64,000 bases of DNA from Haematospirillum sp. H1815. GTDB taxonomy: Bacteria > Pseudomonadota > Alphaproteobacteria > Rhodospirillales > Rhodospirillaceae. The notes beneath the pieces are model-generated. The model did no database searches. It was not told where the DNA came from and saw nothing but the letters and a program-made list of their open reading frames with translations. The stretch is from NCBI RefSeq assembly GCF_012102705.1, contig NZ_JAAVTA010000007.1, positions 62,001-126,000 of the forward strand. The letters are read 5' to 3'. Positions 33,422-42,903 of this stretch are shown here, one piece after another. Position 1 is the stretch's first letter; every line of letters begins with the position of its first letter. A program made the translations under genes and the position numbers.

Positions 33422-35020
33422 TCAACCGGCCCTGTCTACCAGACCGGCAGCCCCGGAAGGCCTGTAAAATGAGGGTTTATGGCAATAAACAGCCCGGAAA
33501 ATCGCCGGAGAAACCAAGGCAATAACCGTTGCTCCCCATACAAGAGCATCATCATTACGCCATGTCTCAACGGAGCACGCAAACAAGACGGCAGGGACGG
33601 TTGTCCCGGCCAACCAGACGTCTTCTGGCTTCCCGGGCAGTGCAAACAAGGCACGGGTGTCACGAATCCACAGCAGCACCAATGCCACAGCCACAATCAG
33701 AACCATACTGGCCGGAAAGTCCCGATAGCGTCCCCCAAATGCAAGACCAAAAGCGCTGGTGGCGGCAACAGCCAAGGTCATCCGGTACAAGAGACCATGC
33801 CATACATCCAGTCTGAGGTCCTTGCTCTGCAAAACAGACAGGAAAGCAACGGCAGAAACAACGGCCAGCAAACCAACGCCCCCATTCACTCCCCACTCCA
33901 GCCAAGAGCGGCTGGACAGCGCAGAATGACGAGCCAGAAGGGCAATAACTCCCCCCGCAGCCAGGGCCCCGACAACAGAGATGGCAAACCCGACACGATC
34001 GATACGTTTACTAACAATAATAATGGCCACGAAAATAAAAACACCGCTGCCCAGGGCCACCAAAACCCACCGCAGCCAATCCGGATCCTCAACAACCGGT
34101 CCCTTCAGCAGAATTTTCGGTTTTCCTCCGGTCTGCTGAAGCCCCCAGTACCCACCGACTGTTCCTTCCTGGTCCCGCTTCCACATCTGGTCAAAGGCCT
34201 CGATCAGGTTGACACGCCAGCCATTACTGTCTGCCATATCCAGAACGCCACGAATAAAGCGCGTGGCATTAACAAGGCCGGGCTCGGCACCCTCCCGCTG
34301 CCTTCCACGGGTTGGCCACCCTGTTTCGCCAATCAAGATATCTTGGCCAGTAAAAAGACGTCCCACGGACTCACGGACATCGCGCACATGCCGCAGGGCG
34401 GTATCAATATCAGCCGGCTCATCCTCCCAGTACGGCAGAATGTGCACCGTCACAAAATCAACTTCGTTTTTCAGAACCGCCGCATGCCTGGTCCAAAACT
34501 CCCACACATCGGCATAGGTCACAGGCTGGGACACACGGGACCGCACCTCGCGGAGAAACGCGACCATCCCTTCAGGAGCCTGCTCGCGCCGTAACAGGAC
34601 TTCATTGCCAACAATCACAGCCCGAACCGTTTGCGGATGCGCATTGGCTATGGTCACAGCCCGCTCGATCTCGCTCCGGTTATCAACCGGGCTACCCCCA
34701 ATCCAGATCCCGAGAAGAACATGCATACCCAGCTTCTCAGCCTCGGCAGCCAGCTGATCCAAGCCATTGGATGATGCATAGGTGCGCACACAAGAGGTCA
34801 AGGACTTAAGATGGGCCAGATCTTCGGCCAGACGTTCCCGGGTCACATGGAACATCTGGTCGAACGGACTCTCGCCATCGCGGAACGGGGCGTAGGAAAC
34901 GCACGGAACCCGGCTCATGGAGGAATCCGGAACATCAACCGGTATACCGGGGCGGACAAGCACACCGGCAAGAACCAGAACAGCAATAACCAACCCCGCC
35001 AGAACGCGACCACGCCCCAT
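33422..35020 (-). CDS. Membrane-anchored GH17-like glucanosyl hydrolase/transferase
   Basis: A 532-residue protein. An N-terminal membrane segment (VLAGLVIAVLVLAGVLV) is followed by an extracytoplasmic GH17-type catalytic domain, about 40-310. It shows SYAPFRDGESPFDQ, the acid/base VGNEVLLR and the nucleophile IGETGWPTRG. At least five more membrane segments form the C-terminal part (about 330-530). GH17 enzymes act on beta-1,3-glucans; similar proteins in alphaproteobacteria work with NdvB-type synthases on cyclic beta-glucans. No glucan synthase is in the window, so the partner is unknown. ATG 35020 lies before the signal anchor. Transcribed toward the terminator at 33164. Confidence 0.78.
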   Translation of the reverse strand: MGRGRVLAGLVIAVLVLAGVLVRPGIPVDVPDSSMSRVPCVSYAPFRDGESPFDQMFHVTRERLAEDLAHLKSLTSCVRTYASSNGLDQLAAEAEKLGMHVLLGIWIGGSPVDNRSEIERAVTIANAHPQTVRAVIVGNEVLLRREQAPEGMVAFLREVRSRVSQPVTYADVWEFWTRHAAVLKNEVDFVTVHILPYWEDEPADIDTALRHVRDVRESVGRLFTGQDILIGETGWPTRGRQREGAEPGLVNATRFIRGVLDMADSNGWRVNLIEAFDQMWKRDQEGTVGGYWGLQQTGGKPKILLKGPVVEDPDWLRWVLVALGSGVFIFVAIIIVSKRIDRVGFAISVVGALAAGGVIALLARHSALSSRSWLEWGVNGGVGLLAVVSAVAFLSVLQSKDLRLDVWHGLLYRMTLAVAATSAFGLAFGGRYRDFPASMVLIVAVALVLLWIRDTRALFALPGKPEDVWLAGTTVPAVLFACSVETWRNDDALVWGATVIALVSPAIFRAVYCHKPSFYRPSGAAGLVDRAG

Positions 35021-35221
35021 GATTCTTGCACCCGGAAGACAGAAAGACAGACCATGCTTGGTAAACAAGTTTCACGCCCCGGAAAAGGAAAAATAACGCC
35101 ACGCCCATTCCCGTTATTCCGTAGGCCTGACGCAGACACACGACAAAACGGCCGGGTTGCCGACAGAAAATTGGTGTGATACAGGCTTGCAGCCAATTAT
35201 CCGGGTCCGGAGCATTTTGTC

Positions 35222-36256
35222 ATGACCGTTACACCAATCCCTCTGCCAATGCCATCCTTGCCGGCACAGTTTCAGGGACGGGACTGGAGCATACCCAGAA
35301 CAGACTGGACACGACACGATGTTGGAACCCTGTTTGACATGCCGTTCATTGATCTGGTCAGCTTGGCGCAGAGCGTACATCGCAGCTGGTTTGATCCCAA
35401 TACGATCCAGCGATCGACCCTTGTCAACATAAAGACCGGGGCCTGCCCCGAGGACTGCAAGTACTGCTCCCAGTCAAGAACGGCCAAAGCCAAGCTGAAG
35501 GTTGAACCCTTGATGGGAGTTGAGGAGGTTCGTACCGCAGCCCGCAAGGCCCGCGAGAACGGCGCAACACGCCTGTGCATGGGGGCAGCCTGGCGCCAGC
35601 TTCGTGAACGGGATCTTCCAACCATTGTCGAGATGATTGGCGCGGTAAAAGAAGAAGGTCTGCAGACCTGCATGACCCTTGGCATGCTGAAACCGGAACT
35701 GGCCAATGCGTTGGCCGAGGCAGGTCTGGACTACTATAATCATAACGTCGATACTTCACCCGAATACTACAAAAGCATCATTTCGTCCCGTACCTACGAG
35801 AATCGTCTTGATACGCTGAAGGCCGTGCGGGAAGCCGGTATACGGGTTTGCTCCGGTGGGATTGTCGGTCTTGGAGAAAGCCGGGCTGATCGGGCCGGCA
35901 TGCTGCATACGCTGGCAACGCTGGAAACACACCCCAACAGCGTGCCCATCAACATGCTGGTTGAAATCAAGGGAACTGCCTTGGCTGAAGAAGGAAAAGG
36001 GGGGAATGTCGACCCTCTGGAGTTTGTCCGCACCATCGCCGTTGCACGTATCCTGATGCCACGTTCGGTTGTTCGCCTCTCGGCAGGCCGCCATGCCATG
36101 GATGACAGCACACAGGCTCTTACCTTCATGGCTGGTGCCAACTCCATTTTCTACGGCGAAGAATTACTGACAACGGAAAATAGCCCAACCGCACGGGACA
36201 ATGACCTGTTGACCCGACTGGGGATCACCCCCATGGCACAAAACCCCAATGACTGA
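35222..36256 (+). CDS. bioB: Biotin synthase
   Basis: Radical-SAM enzyme that inserts sulfur into dethiobiotin. The 344-residue protein has the CX3CX2C cluster motif [11 protein letters not shown] at about residue 78, the family [30 protein letters not shown] and [12 protein letters not shown]. The start shown ([17 protein letters not shown]) gives an N-terminal extension of about 25 residues beyond the E. coli protein. Other biotin genes are not in the window. It converges with the SLC13 gene over a shared hairpin. Confidence 0.97.
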   Translation: MTVTPIPLPMPSLPAQFQGRDWSIPRTDWTRHDVGTLFDMPFIDLVSLAQSVHRSWFDPNTIQRSTLVNIKTGACPEDCKYCSQSRTAKAKLKVEPLMGVEEVRTAARKARENGATRLCMGAAWRQLRERDLPTIVEMIGAVKEEGLQTCMTLGMLKPELANALAEAGLDYYNHNVDTSPEYYKSIISSRTYENRLDTLKAVREAGIRVCSGGIVGLGESRADRAGMLHTLATLETHPNSVPINMLVEIKGTALAEEGKGGNVDPLEFVRTIAVARILMPRSVVRLSAGRHAMDDSTQALTFMAGANSIFYGEELLTTENSPTARDNDLLTRLGITPMAQNPND

Positions 36257-36263
36257 GACCAAG

Positions 36264-36288
36264 AACCCGGGAATCTGAATCCCGGGTT
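36264..36288. terminator. Shared hairpin between bioB and the SLC13 gene
   Basis: AACCCGGGA (36264-36272) and TCCCGGGTT (36280-36288) form perfect 9-bp arms with a 7-base loop. It sits between convergent stops and overlaps the SLC13 stop codon. No T-run on either strand. Confidence 0.5.
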
Positions 36289-38074
36289 AGAAGGGCCAGA
36301 AGAAGGGAATGATCAGAACCGAGACCAAGCCAATAATCGCGTTCAACGGGGCACCGATCTTCAGAAAATCGGTAAAACGATAACCGCCTGCCGTATAAAC
36401 CATGGTGTTGGTCTGATAACCGATCGGCGTTGCAAAGCTTGCGGATGCCCCGAACATCACGGCAACGACAAGGGGCCGTGGGTCAATGCCGAGCTCAACA
36501 CCCAGATTATAGGCAATCGGTGTCATCAGAACAGCCACCGCATTGTTGGTGATAATCTCGGTCATGAGTGATACAATGACGTATATAACAATCAGCAAGA
36601 TCCATGGCGAATGCCCATGTAAATAAGGTGCCATTGCGCCAACAACCACCTTTATGGCTCCTGTCTTCTCCAACGTCAGACCAACAGCCAGCATCCCGAA
36701 AATAAGAACCAGTATGCGCCAGTCTACCGCTTGGTAGGCTTCATCCACATCAACACAGCGCGTCAAAAGAACAAGAGCCACCGCAATAAGGGCCAAAGCT
36801 GAAATCTCTGCCACACCAAGCGCAGACAGCGCAATGACAGCCAACATGATGAGGACAACAAAAGGCGCCTTGGTCCTGCGGAAAGGACGGTCCTTGGGTT
36901 CAGACAGGTTAATCAGCCCCTGATCAGTGGACAAACGCTCCAGATCCTCGGCAGACCCTTCCATCAGGACTGTGTCACCAACCTGAAGAACAACAGAATC
37001 AAGATCCCGGGATACATTTTCCCCGGCACGATGAACAGCCAGGGGATAAACCCCATAACGCCGACGAAGACGCAGATTGCCAACAGGATGCCCCGCCATT
37101 GGCGACCCCGGCCCAACCAGTCCCTCTGCAATGGTTGCCTGACGCGCAATCAGGGGCTCAAGCGCATGCGCACCGGGAAACTCAACCTTACTGTCCTCGC
37201 GCAGGGATATGACCTCACCAGCCCGCGTTTTCAGGATCACGCGATCTCCCGCCTCAAGAACCACGCGATCAAGGTCCCGACGCAGAGATTCCTCACCACG
37301 AACCACATCAATCAGGCGTCCATCCGCACGACGAAACAGATTGACCTCAACAGCAAGACTACCGATCAGCGGGGAGTCATAGGGAACAACAACCTCGGTA
37401 ATGAAGCGCGGACCGGACCGGTTACCAACAAGCGTACTAAGGCTCTGCCGGTCAGGAAGAAGACGGGGAGCGACCAGAACAACATAAATCATACCGGCAA
37501 TGGCCATCAGGACACCGGCACCACTGATCTCGAAGATCCCGAATGGCTCCATCCCAAGCCCCTGGGCCACACCATCCACCAGCAGGTTGGTTGATGTTCC
37601 GATCATGGTACAGGTGCCGCCCATGATCGTGGCGTAGGACAAGGGAATCAGAAACTTTGACGGCGACTGCTGAAGAGAAACCGCCAAACCGATCACAACC
37701 GGAATCATAACAATCACAACCGGCGTGTTGTTGACGAAGGCCGACATCAACATCGTACCTCCCATCAACAGGCTGATTGCTACGGTTGGTCGCGAACGGG
37801 CAATACGATGGATAACACCGCCAAAGGCTTCAATAGCACCGGTACGTACAAGGGCACCGGACAGGATAAACATGGCCGCAATAGTTGCCGGAGCACTGTT
37901 GGAAAAAACGGAAAAAACTTCCTTGATGTTCAGCAAATCAAGGATCAAGAGCAAAGCAACAGCCGCAACAGCAACAACGTCGGGCGGCCATTTCTCCCAC
38001 ACAAAGGCTGCAAGCAGAACCACCAGGAAGCCAAGAGCCACATAGGGAGCAAGGGCTTCAAACCCGTATAACAT
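36287..38074 (-). CDS. SLC13/DASS-type transporter with RCK_C regulatory domains
   Basis: A 595-residue membrane transporter with two blocks of membrane segments. The middle portion (about 205-385) carries two TrkA-C/RCK_C-type domains with the pattern GDRVILKTRAGEVISLRED and GDTVLMEGSAEDLERL. The N-terminal block has SAFVNNTPVVIVMIPV and the C-terminal block EIITNNAVAVLMTPIAYN, typical of the divalent anion:Na+ symporter clan. Substrate cannot be read; close relatives are annotated as sulfate or dicarboxylate carriers. It follows no same-strand gene within 80 bases. Confidence 0.9.
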   Translation of the reverse strand: MLYGFEALAPYVALGFLVVLLAAFVWEKWPPDVVAVAAVALLLILDLLNIKEVFSVFSNSAPATIAAMFILSGALVRTGAIEAFGGVIHRIARSRPTVAISLLMGGTMLMSAFVNNTPVVIVMIPVVIGLAVSLQQSPSKFLIPLSYATIMGGTCTMIGTSTNLLVDGVAQGLGMEPFGIFEISGAGVLMAIAGMIYVVLVAPRLLPDRQSLSTLVGNRSGPRFITEVVVPYDSPLIGSLAVEVNLFRRADGRLIDVVRGEESLRRDLDRVVLEAGDRVILKTRAGEVISLREDSKVEFPGAHALEPLIARQATIAEGLVGPGSPMAGHPVGNLRLRRRYGVYPLAVHRAGENVSRDLDSVVLQVGDTVLMEGSAEDLERLSTDQGLINLSEPKDRPFRRTKAPFVVLIMLAVIALSALGVAEISALALIAVALVLLTRCVDVDEAYQAVDWRILVLIFGMLAVGLTLEKTGAIKVVVGAMAPYLHGHSPWILLIVIYVIVSLMTEIITNNAVAVLMTPIAYNLGVELGIDPRPLVVAVMFGASASFATPIGYQTNTMVYTAGGYRFTDFLKIGAPLNAIIGLVSVLIIPFFWPF

Positions 38075-38151
38075 GCCCTTAAGCCCCCGACAGTCATGAT
38101 ACCCAGGGCAGGAATGCTATCAAAGAGTGAGCTGCTGGAGCAATAAAACTG

Positions 38152-38640
38152 TTAGCGCGAAGACCTGTCGGAAACAACAGGCCTTACCGCCATTGCAGAG
38201 CCATCGAGATCCTGGCCTGAATGGCTTGCTCCCTCACCCTGAGGCTTGGTAGCGACGGACACACAACAAGGGGAACGCGCAACAGCAACAACCATGATGG
38301 TTGCCGCCACCGCACCATAGTCCGCATTGTAAAACACCAGCGCCATCAGAGTCAGTGCCAAAGCAGGAACCATGACAACAGGACGCCGGAACCAGAGCGC
38401 CAACCCGGCCGCCGGGATCGACACGATACCCAGCACCTTGGTGTACATCAGGATGCCCAGACTGGACCGCAGGGAACACTGGAATGACACGGCGCCAAGA
38501 GCACAAGCGTGGGACATGGCCCCATCCTGCAACCAGAAATAACGCGCCGAAAGCAGCAAGATCAGGAGAAAAAAGAAAGCTAGGACAACAGGCATCCGGG
38601 CCGGATGTAACAATGCCTTCACAAGATCTTTCCACAACAT
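38152..38640 (-). CDS. Hypothetical small membrane protein
   Basis: A 162-residue protein I do not recognise. It has three to four hydrophobic segments (VVLAFFFLLILLLSARYF, GILMYTKVLGIVSIPAAGLALWF, VVMVPALALTLMALVFYNA, and GAVAATIMVVAVARSPC) and a polar C-terminal tail (TKPQGEGASHSGQDLDG). Cysteines occur in the tail region and at ALGAVSFQC. The codon pattern looks real, and hydrophobicity argues against a shadow frame. It sits between the SLC13 gene and the divergent ExeA-like ATPase gene. No function can be assigned. Confidence 0.55.
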   Translation of the reverse strand: MLWKDLVKALLHPARMPVVLAFFFLLILLLSARYFWLQDGAMSHACALGAVSFQCSLRSSLGILMYTKVLGIVSIPAAGLALWFRRPVVMVPALALTLMALVFYNADYGAVAATIMVVAVARSPCCVSVATKPQGEGASHSGQDLDGSAMAVRPVVSDRSSR

Positions 38641-38813
38641 GCGAAACCTGCCACTGTATCAATATAATACAAGCCGAACATGGACAAAACACTGATGCCA
38701 GCCCGGTCTCTTGCCACAGTTCAGGGACAAACCCGACAGCCCGGACGCGTGATACACGCGAGAAGGGTTATCGCGGTTTTACGCTGCCATGTCAAAAGAC
38801 AAAGCAGGGCAGC

Positions 38814-39992
38814 ATGAGCCTCATGCACCGGTTTGGCCTGTCCGGATCTCCCTTTCCTCTGTTCCCGGATCCACAGCGGTGGTTTCCCTTGCGATCGTCT
38901 GTAGCGACACTGGAACATCTGCAGGCCCGCTTGCATGACGGGGACAGGCTCCTGACCCTGACAGGGCCGGAAGGTATCGGCAAAAGCACACTGTGTGCCA
39001 AGCTGCTGCGTGAAATACCCTCACCCCTCTCGGCCCTCTGCATAACCATTCCCGGCGACAACAACAGCAAAAGCCTGGAACGCCTCCTTCTGGGCGCCCT
39101 GTCACACGGTGTACACCCGGAAGGCGAAGGCGAAGAACATGACATGATTATAAGGCTTCTGCTCGGCCGACGTCCTGGCCGGACACCGTGCTTGGTCATT
39201 ATTGACGATGCCCATTATCTGCCATCCCGTGCCTTGCTGTTTCTGCACAGCCTTCTGGCTATGCACCGGGAAGGAGGCCCCATCCTGAGAGTTGTTTTGT
39301 GTGGTGCGGATGACCTCCTTCCACGATTGACCCACCCCCTCTTCCGCGCACTGTCCTCACTCCCGACACACTTTCTCAGCCTGCAGCCCATGAATGCAGG
39401 AGAAACCATTGCCTATATTGACCACCACCTGAACCTGGCTGTCTTGCCGGATCATCCACCGGCACGCCCTTTTTCTCCCGAAGCCCTGGGCATCCTGGTT
39501 GTGGACAGTCAGGGGCTACCCGGACGCGTCAACCAGCTGTGTGACAAAGCGTTGCATGCTGCGGCACAACGCGGCGATATTCTCGTCCGACCTGAAGATC
39601 TGGGATACCAATCCGCCTTCACATCCACCCATGTTCAGAAGAAACAGGTGGACATAACCCACGCCTCAATTGTTGCAGGATTTGGCGGTATGATTGCCGG
39701 AGCTTTAATCGCGGCACTCTTCACGGGAATAATCCCCGTGCTGGACAGCAACAGTGAGCTGGAACCAATAGTCTTGGACACAGATAGTGCCTCCCTGCTG
39801 ACAGGGACCCGGGCACACCCGCCTCTGTCGATTGTACTGACCGAGAAACCAGATCCCACGGCACCACCGCCGCAGCTTGACAGTCATCAGGACGAGGCTG
39901 GATCCAGCACAGCCTGCCGCGATCAGAAAGGCCGCGGGTTATGGTCATCAACAGCTTGCTCCAACAACCCCGATTCAGCAGTGAAACCCTGA
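38814..39992 (+). CDS. ExeA/GspA-like AAA ATPase
   Basis: A 392-residue ATPase of the ExeA/MshM group, proteins that use ATP with an inner-membrane segment to help assemble secretion or pilus components in Gram-negatives. N-terminal HRFGLSGSPFPLFPDP is family-typical; Walker A GPEGIGKST is at about residue 50, and Walker B PCLVIIDDAHYL. A membrane segment at about 285-305 (VAGFGGMIAGALIAALFTGII) leads to a periplasmic tail of about 90 residues. No secretion genes are nearby. ATG 38814 fits the family start; the frame extends to 38484. Its stop overlaps the yejA ATG (TGATG). Confidence 0.82.
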   Translation: MSLMHRFGLSGSPFPLFPDPQRWFPLRSSVATLEHLQARLHDGDRLLTLTGPEGIGKSTLCAKLLREIPSPLSALCITIPGDNNSKSLERLLLGALSHGVHPEGEGEEHDMIIRLLLGRRPGRTPCLVIIDDAHYLPSRALLFLHSLLAMHREGGPILRVVLCGADDLLPRLTHPLFRALSSLPTHFLSLQPMNAGETIAYIDHHLNLAVLPDHPPARPFSPEALGILVVDSQGLPGRVNQLCDKALHAAAQRGDILVRPEDLGYQSAFTSTHVQKKQVDITHASIVAGFGGMIAGALIAALFTGIIPVLDSNSELEPIVLDTDSASLLTGTRAHPPLSIVLTEKPDPTAPPPQLDSHQDEAGSSTACRDQKGRGLWSSTACSNNPDSAVKP

Positions 39993-41833
39993 TGTACGCA
40001 GCTATCTGTTCATGCCTGCTCCTGCTTGCCCTTGTTACCGGGATTGCCGCACCATCCGGTGCCACAGAGCACACAAGCGCCCGAAAGGCCTCCCCGACAC
40101 ATGCTCTTGCCATGCACGGGGATCCCAGGTATCCGGAACATTTCCGGCATTTTGACTACGTCAACCCGGATGCGCCAAAAGGCGGCATCCTGCGCATGAC
40201 CCATTCCTATGCCTTCAACAGCCTGAACCCCTTCATCATGAAAGGAATAGCCGCACCGGGGCTTGCACCGCTTGGAAGCAGCTATCTCTACGCATCCCTT
40301 ATGGTCCAGAGCAAGGATGAACCCTTTACTGAATACGGATATCTGGCAGAAAGCATCGAACTTCCCGACAATCGCAGCTGGGTTGCCTTCAACCTGCGGC
40401 CACAAGCCACGTTTCACGATGGGACACCCGTTCTGGCCGATGACGTGGTCTTCAGCTTCAATACCCTGCGCGAGAAGGGAAGGCCCTTGTATCGTTCCTA
40501 CTGGGGCAACATAACACGTGTGGAAGCGACCGGACCAAGGCGTGTCCTGTTCACCTTTGATGGCACAAAGAACCGCGAGCTTCCCCTGATTCTGGGGCAA
40601 CTTCCCGTCTTCTCCAGGGCAGACTGGGAGGGGCACGACTTTGAACGCAGCAGCCTGCGCATTCCGCTCGGGAACGGGCCCTATCGCATTGCCTCGGTTG
40701 AGAGCGGGCGACGCATTGTGTGGGAGCGTGTTGAGAACTGGTGGGGGAACAATGTCCCGGCACTGCGCGGCCACTATAACTTTGATACAATCCGGGTGGA
40801 TATTTATCAGGATGACACGGTTGCCAAGGAAGCCCTGAAGGCTGGAAAAGTTGATATCCGTATTATTCGCAGTGCTCGGGAATGGGCGCGGGACTATCCG
40901 GAAACCGGGAAAGCAGACAGCCAACTGACCCGGATTGCTATCAAGAACCATAGCCCATCCGGTATGCAAGGTTTCGTCTTCAACACACGGCGCCCACCAT
41001 TTGCTGATCCCAGGGTACGCGAAGCCCTGATCCAGGCCTTTGATTTCGAATGGACCAACGCCAACCTGTCTTTCGGACTGTACAAACGGACCCGAAGCTA
41101 CTTTGGGAACTCCGACCTGGAAGCAACAGGGGAGCCGGGTCCGGAAGAACGAGTTCTACTGGAACCCTGGCGGAACCAGATTCCGGAACGTGTCTTTGGA
41201 CCAGTCTGGGAACCTCCCCGCACAGACACCCCGGGTGGGCTGCGCGCCAATCTGAAGCGGGCCCTGACCCTGCTGGACGAGGCCGGGTACGGGGTGCATA
41301 ACAACGTTATGGTATCCCGCGAAACCGGACAACCGCTGACCTTTGAAATTCTCCTTCACCATCCCGCCTGGGAGAGGGTAACGCGCCCCCTGCTCCAGAA
41401 CCTGTCACGGCTGGGCATCCATGCCACCATGCGCACCATCGACCCTGCACAACACCTGACCAGACGAAACCAATATGATTACGACATGATTATTGATGCC
41501 TGGTTCCAGAGCCTGTCACCTGGCAACGAACAACATGATTTTTTTGGCAGTCACGGAGTGGACAATCCTGGAGGACGCAACTTGGCAGGAATAAGGAATC
41601 CGGCCGTCGATGCCATGATCGAGAAAATAGTACAGGCCGATACCCGCGCCGAGCTTGTAACCGCAAGCCGGGCCCTGGACCGGATTCTGCGCTGGAGCTT
41701 CCTGTGTATCCCACAATGGTACAGCGATGAAACGCGTTATGTAGCCACCCGGCAGATCCGGACACCCGAGATAAATGTCCTGCACCCCGTCACCGACCCG
41801 GATATTTTCTGGTACGTCCCGCAATCCCCCTGA
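39992..41833 (+). CDS. yejA: Peptide ABC transporter substrate-binding protein YejA
   Basis: Periplasmic oligopeptide-binding protein for the YejBEF importer, linked in other bacteria to microcin C and antimicrobial peptide uptake. The 613-residue protein has a signal peptide (LLLLALVTGIAAPSG, cleavage near ATEH). The SBP family 5 order follows: YPEHFRHFDYVNPDAPKGG, NSLNPF, ADDVVFSFNTLREKG, GMQGFVFNTRRPPFADPRVREAL and the C-terminal QWYSDETRYV. ATG 39992 overlaps the preceding stop. First of the yej operon, then yejB 14 bases on. Confidence 0.94.
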   Translation: MYAAICSCLLLLALVTGIAAPSGATEHTSARKASPTHALAMHGDPRYPEHFRHFDYVNPDAPKGGILRMTHSYAFNSLNPFIMKGIAAPGLAPLGSSYLYASLMVQSKDEPFTEYGYLAESIELPDNRSWVAFNLRPQATFHDGTPVLADDVVFSFNTLREKGRPLYRSYWGNITRVEATGPRRVLFTFDGTKNRELPLILGQLPVFSRADWEGHDFERSSLRIPLGNGPYRIASVESGRRIVWERVENWWGNNVPALRGHYNFDTIRVDIYQDDTVAKEALKAGKVDIRIIRSAREWARDYPETGKADSQLTRIAIKNHSPSGMQGFVFNTRRPPFADPRVREALIQAFDFEWTNANLSFGLYKRTRSYFGNSDLEATGEPGPEERVLLEPWRNQIPERVFGPVWEPPRTDTPGGLRANLKRALTLLDEAGYGVHNNVMVSRETGQPLTFEILLHHPAWERVTRPLLQNLSRLGIHATMRTIDPAQHLTRRNQYDYDMIIDAWFQSLSPGNEQHDFFGSHGVDNPGGRNLAGIRNPAVDAMIEKIVQADTRAELVTASRALDRILRWSFLCIPQWYSDETRYVATRQIRTPEINVLHPVTDPDIFWYVPQSP

Positions 41834-41847
41834 CGGAGCCAAGCACC

Positions 41848-42903
41848 ATGGGATCCTATGTTCTGCGCCGTCTGCTGCTTATACCACTGACCCTGCTGGG
41901 AATCATGACGGTCAACTTCTTTGTCATCCAGACCGCACCCGGGGGGCCGGTCGAGCAGACGCTGCTGATGATGACCGAAGCAACCGGTGGCCTGGCCTCT
42001 GAATCCGGGGCGGGAGAAACAACCCTGTACCGCGGGAAACAGGGGCTGGACGATGAACACATTGAACACATCCGCAAGCAATTCGGCTTTGACCGCCCGC
42101 TCCACGAACGCTACCTGATGATGCTGGCTGACTATGCCCGTTTCGAGCTGGGTGAGAGCTTTTATCAGTCCAAACCGGTCACCGAGATGGTGATCGATGC
42201 TCTTCCGGTTTCGATTTCCCTTGGGGTGCTGTCGACCCTGATCATCTATATCATCTCCATTCCCCTGGGCATCCTGAAAGCCATTCGCAGCGGTAGCCGC
42301 CTTGATGGTATCAGCAGCTGGATTGTCGTTGTCGGTTATGCCGTTCCATCATTCATGTTTGCTATCCTGTTTATTATCTTTCTGGCCGGCGGCCGCTTTC
42401 TGGACTGGTTCCCAATGCGGGGGCTCGCTTCGGATGACTTTCATACATTGTCATGGGCAGGGCAGGTACTGGACTGGCTGTGGCATATGACCCTGCCGGT
42501 CACGGCCATGGTTATGGGCGGCTTTGCCAGTCTGACTCTTCTGACCCGCAACTCTTTTCTGGAAGAAATCAGCAAGCAGTACGTCATCACAGCCCGGGCC
42601 AAGGGCTTGACTGAACGGCGTGTTCTGTACGGGCATGTCTTCCGCAATGCCATGCTGATTGTGATCGCTGGTTTCCCGGCCACGCTGATTGCCATGTTCC
42701 TGACCGGGAGTATCCTGATCGAGAGCATTTTCTCGCTCAATGGCCTTGGTCTTCTCGGGTTTGAAGCTGTTGTCCGGCGCGACTACCCGGTTGTTTTTGG
42801 CACCCTGTATATTTTTGGCCTGATCGGCCTTGTCATGAATCTGGCCAGCGACATCGCCCTGCACTTGGTTGACCCACGAATTACATTCGAGTCTGCCCCA
42901 TGA
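41848..42903 (+). CDS. yejB: ABC transporter permease YejB
   Basis: Inner-membrane channel subunit of the peptide importer. The 351-residue protein has six membrane segments in the DppB/OppB pattern: RRLLLIPLTLLGIMTVNFFVIQTAPGGPV, then SLGVLSTLIIYIISIPLGILKA, the EAA loop around TARAKGLTERRVLYGHVFRNAML, and IFSLNGLGLLGFEA. The stop overlaps the yejE ATG (ATGA at 42900-42903). Confidence 0.95.
   Translation: MGSYVLRRLLLIPLTLLGIMTVNFFVIQTAPGGPVEQTLLMMTEATGGLASESGAGETTLYRGKQGLDDEHIEHIRKQFGFDRPLHERYLMMLADYARFELGESFYQSKPVTEMVIDALPVSISLGVLSTLIIYIISIPLGILKAIRSGSRLDGISSWIVVVGYAVPSFMFAILFIIFLAGGRFLDWFPMRGLASDDFHTLSWAGQVLDWLWHMTLPVTAMVMGGFASLTLLTRNSFLEEISKQYVITARAKGLTERRVLYGHVFRNAMLIVIAGFPATLIAMFLTGSILIESIFSLNGLGLLGFEAVVRRDYPVVFGTLYIFGLIGLVMNLASDIALHLVDPRITFESAP

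Noticed and set aside
33479-34594. Long plus-strand frame opposite the GH17 gene
   Set aside because: Antisense to a gene with recognised motifs; no domain and no good start.
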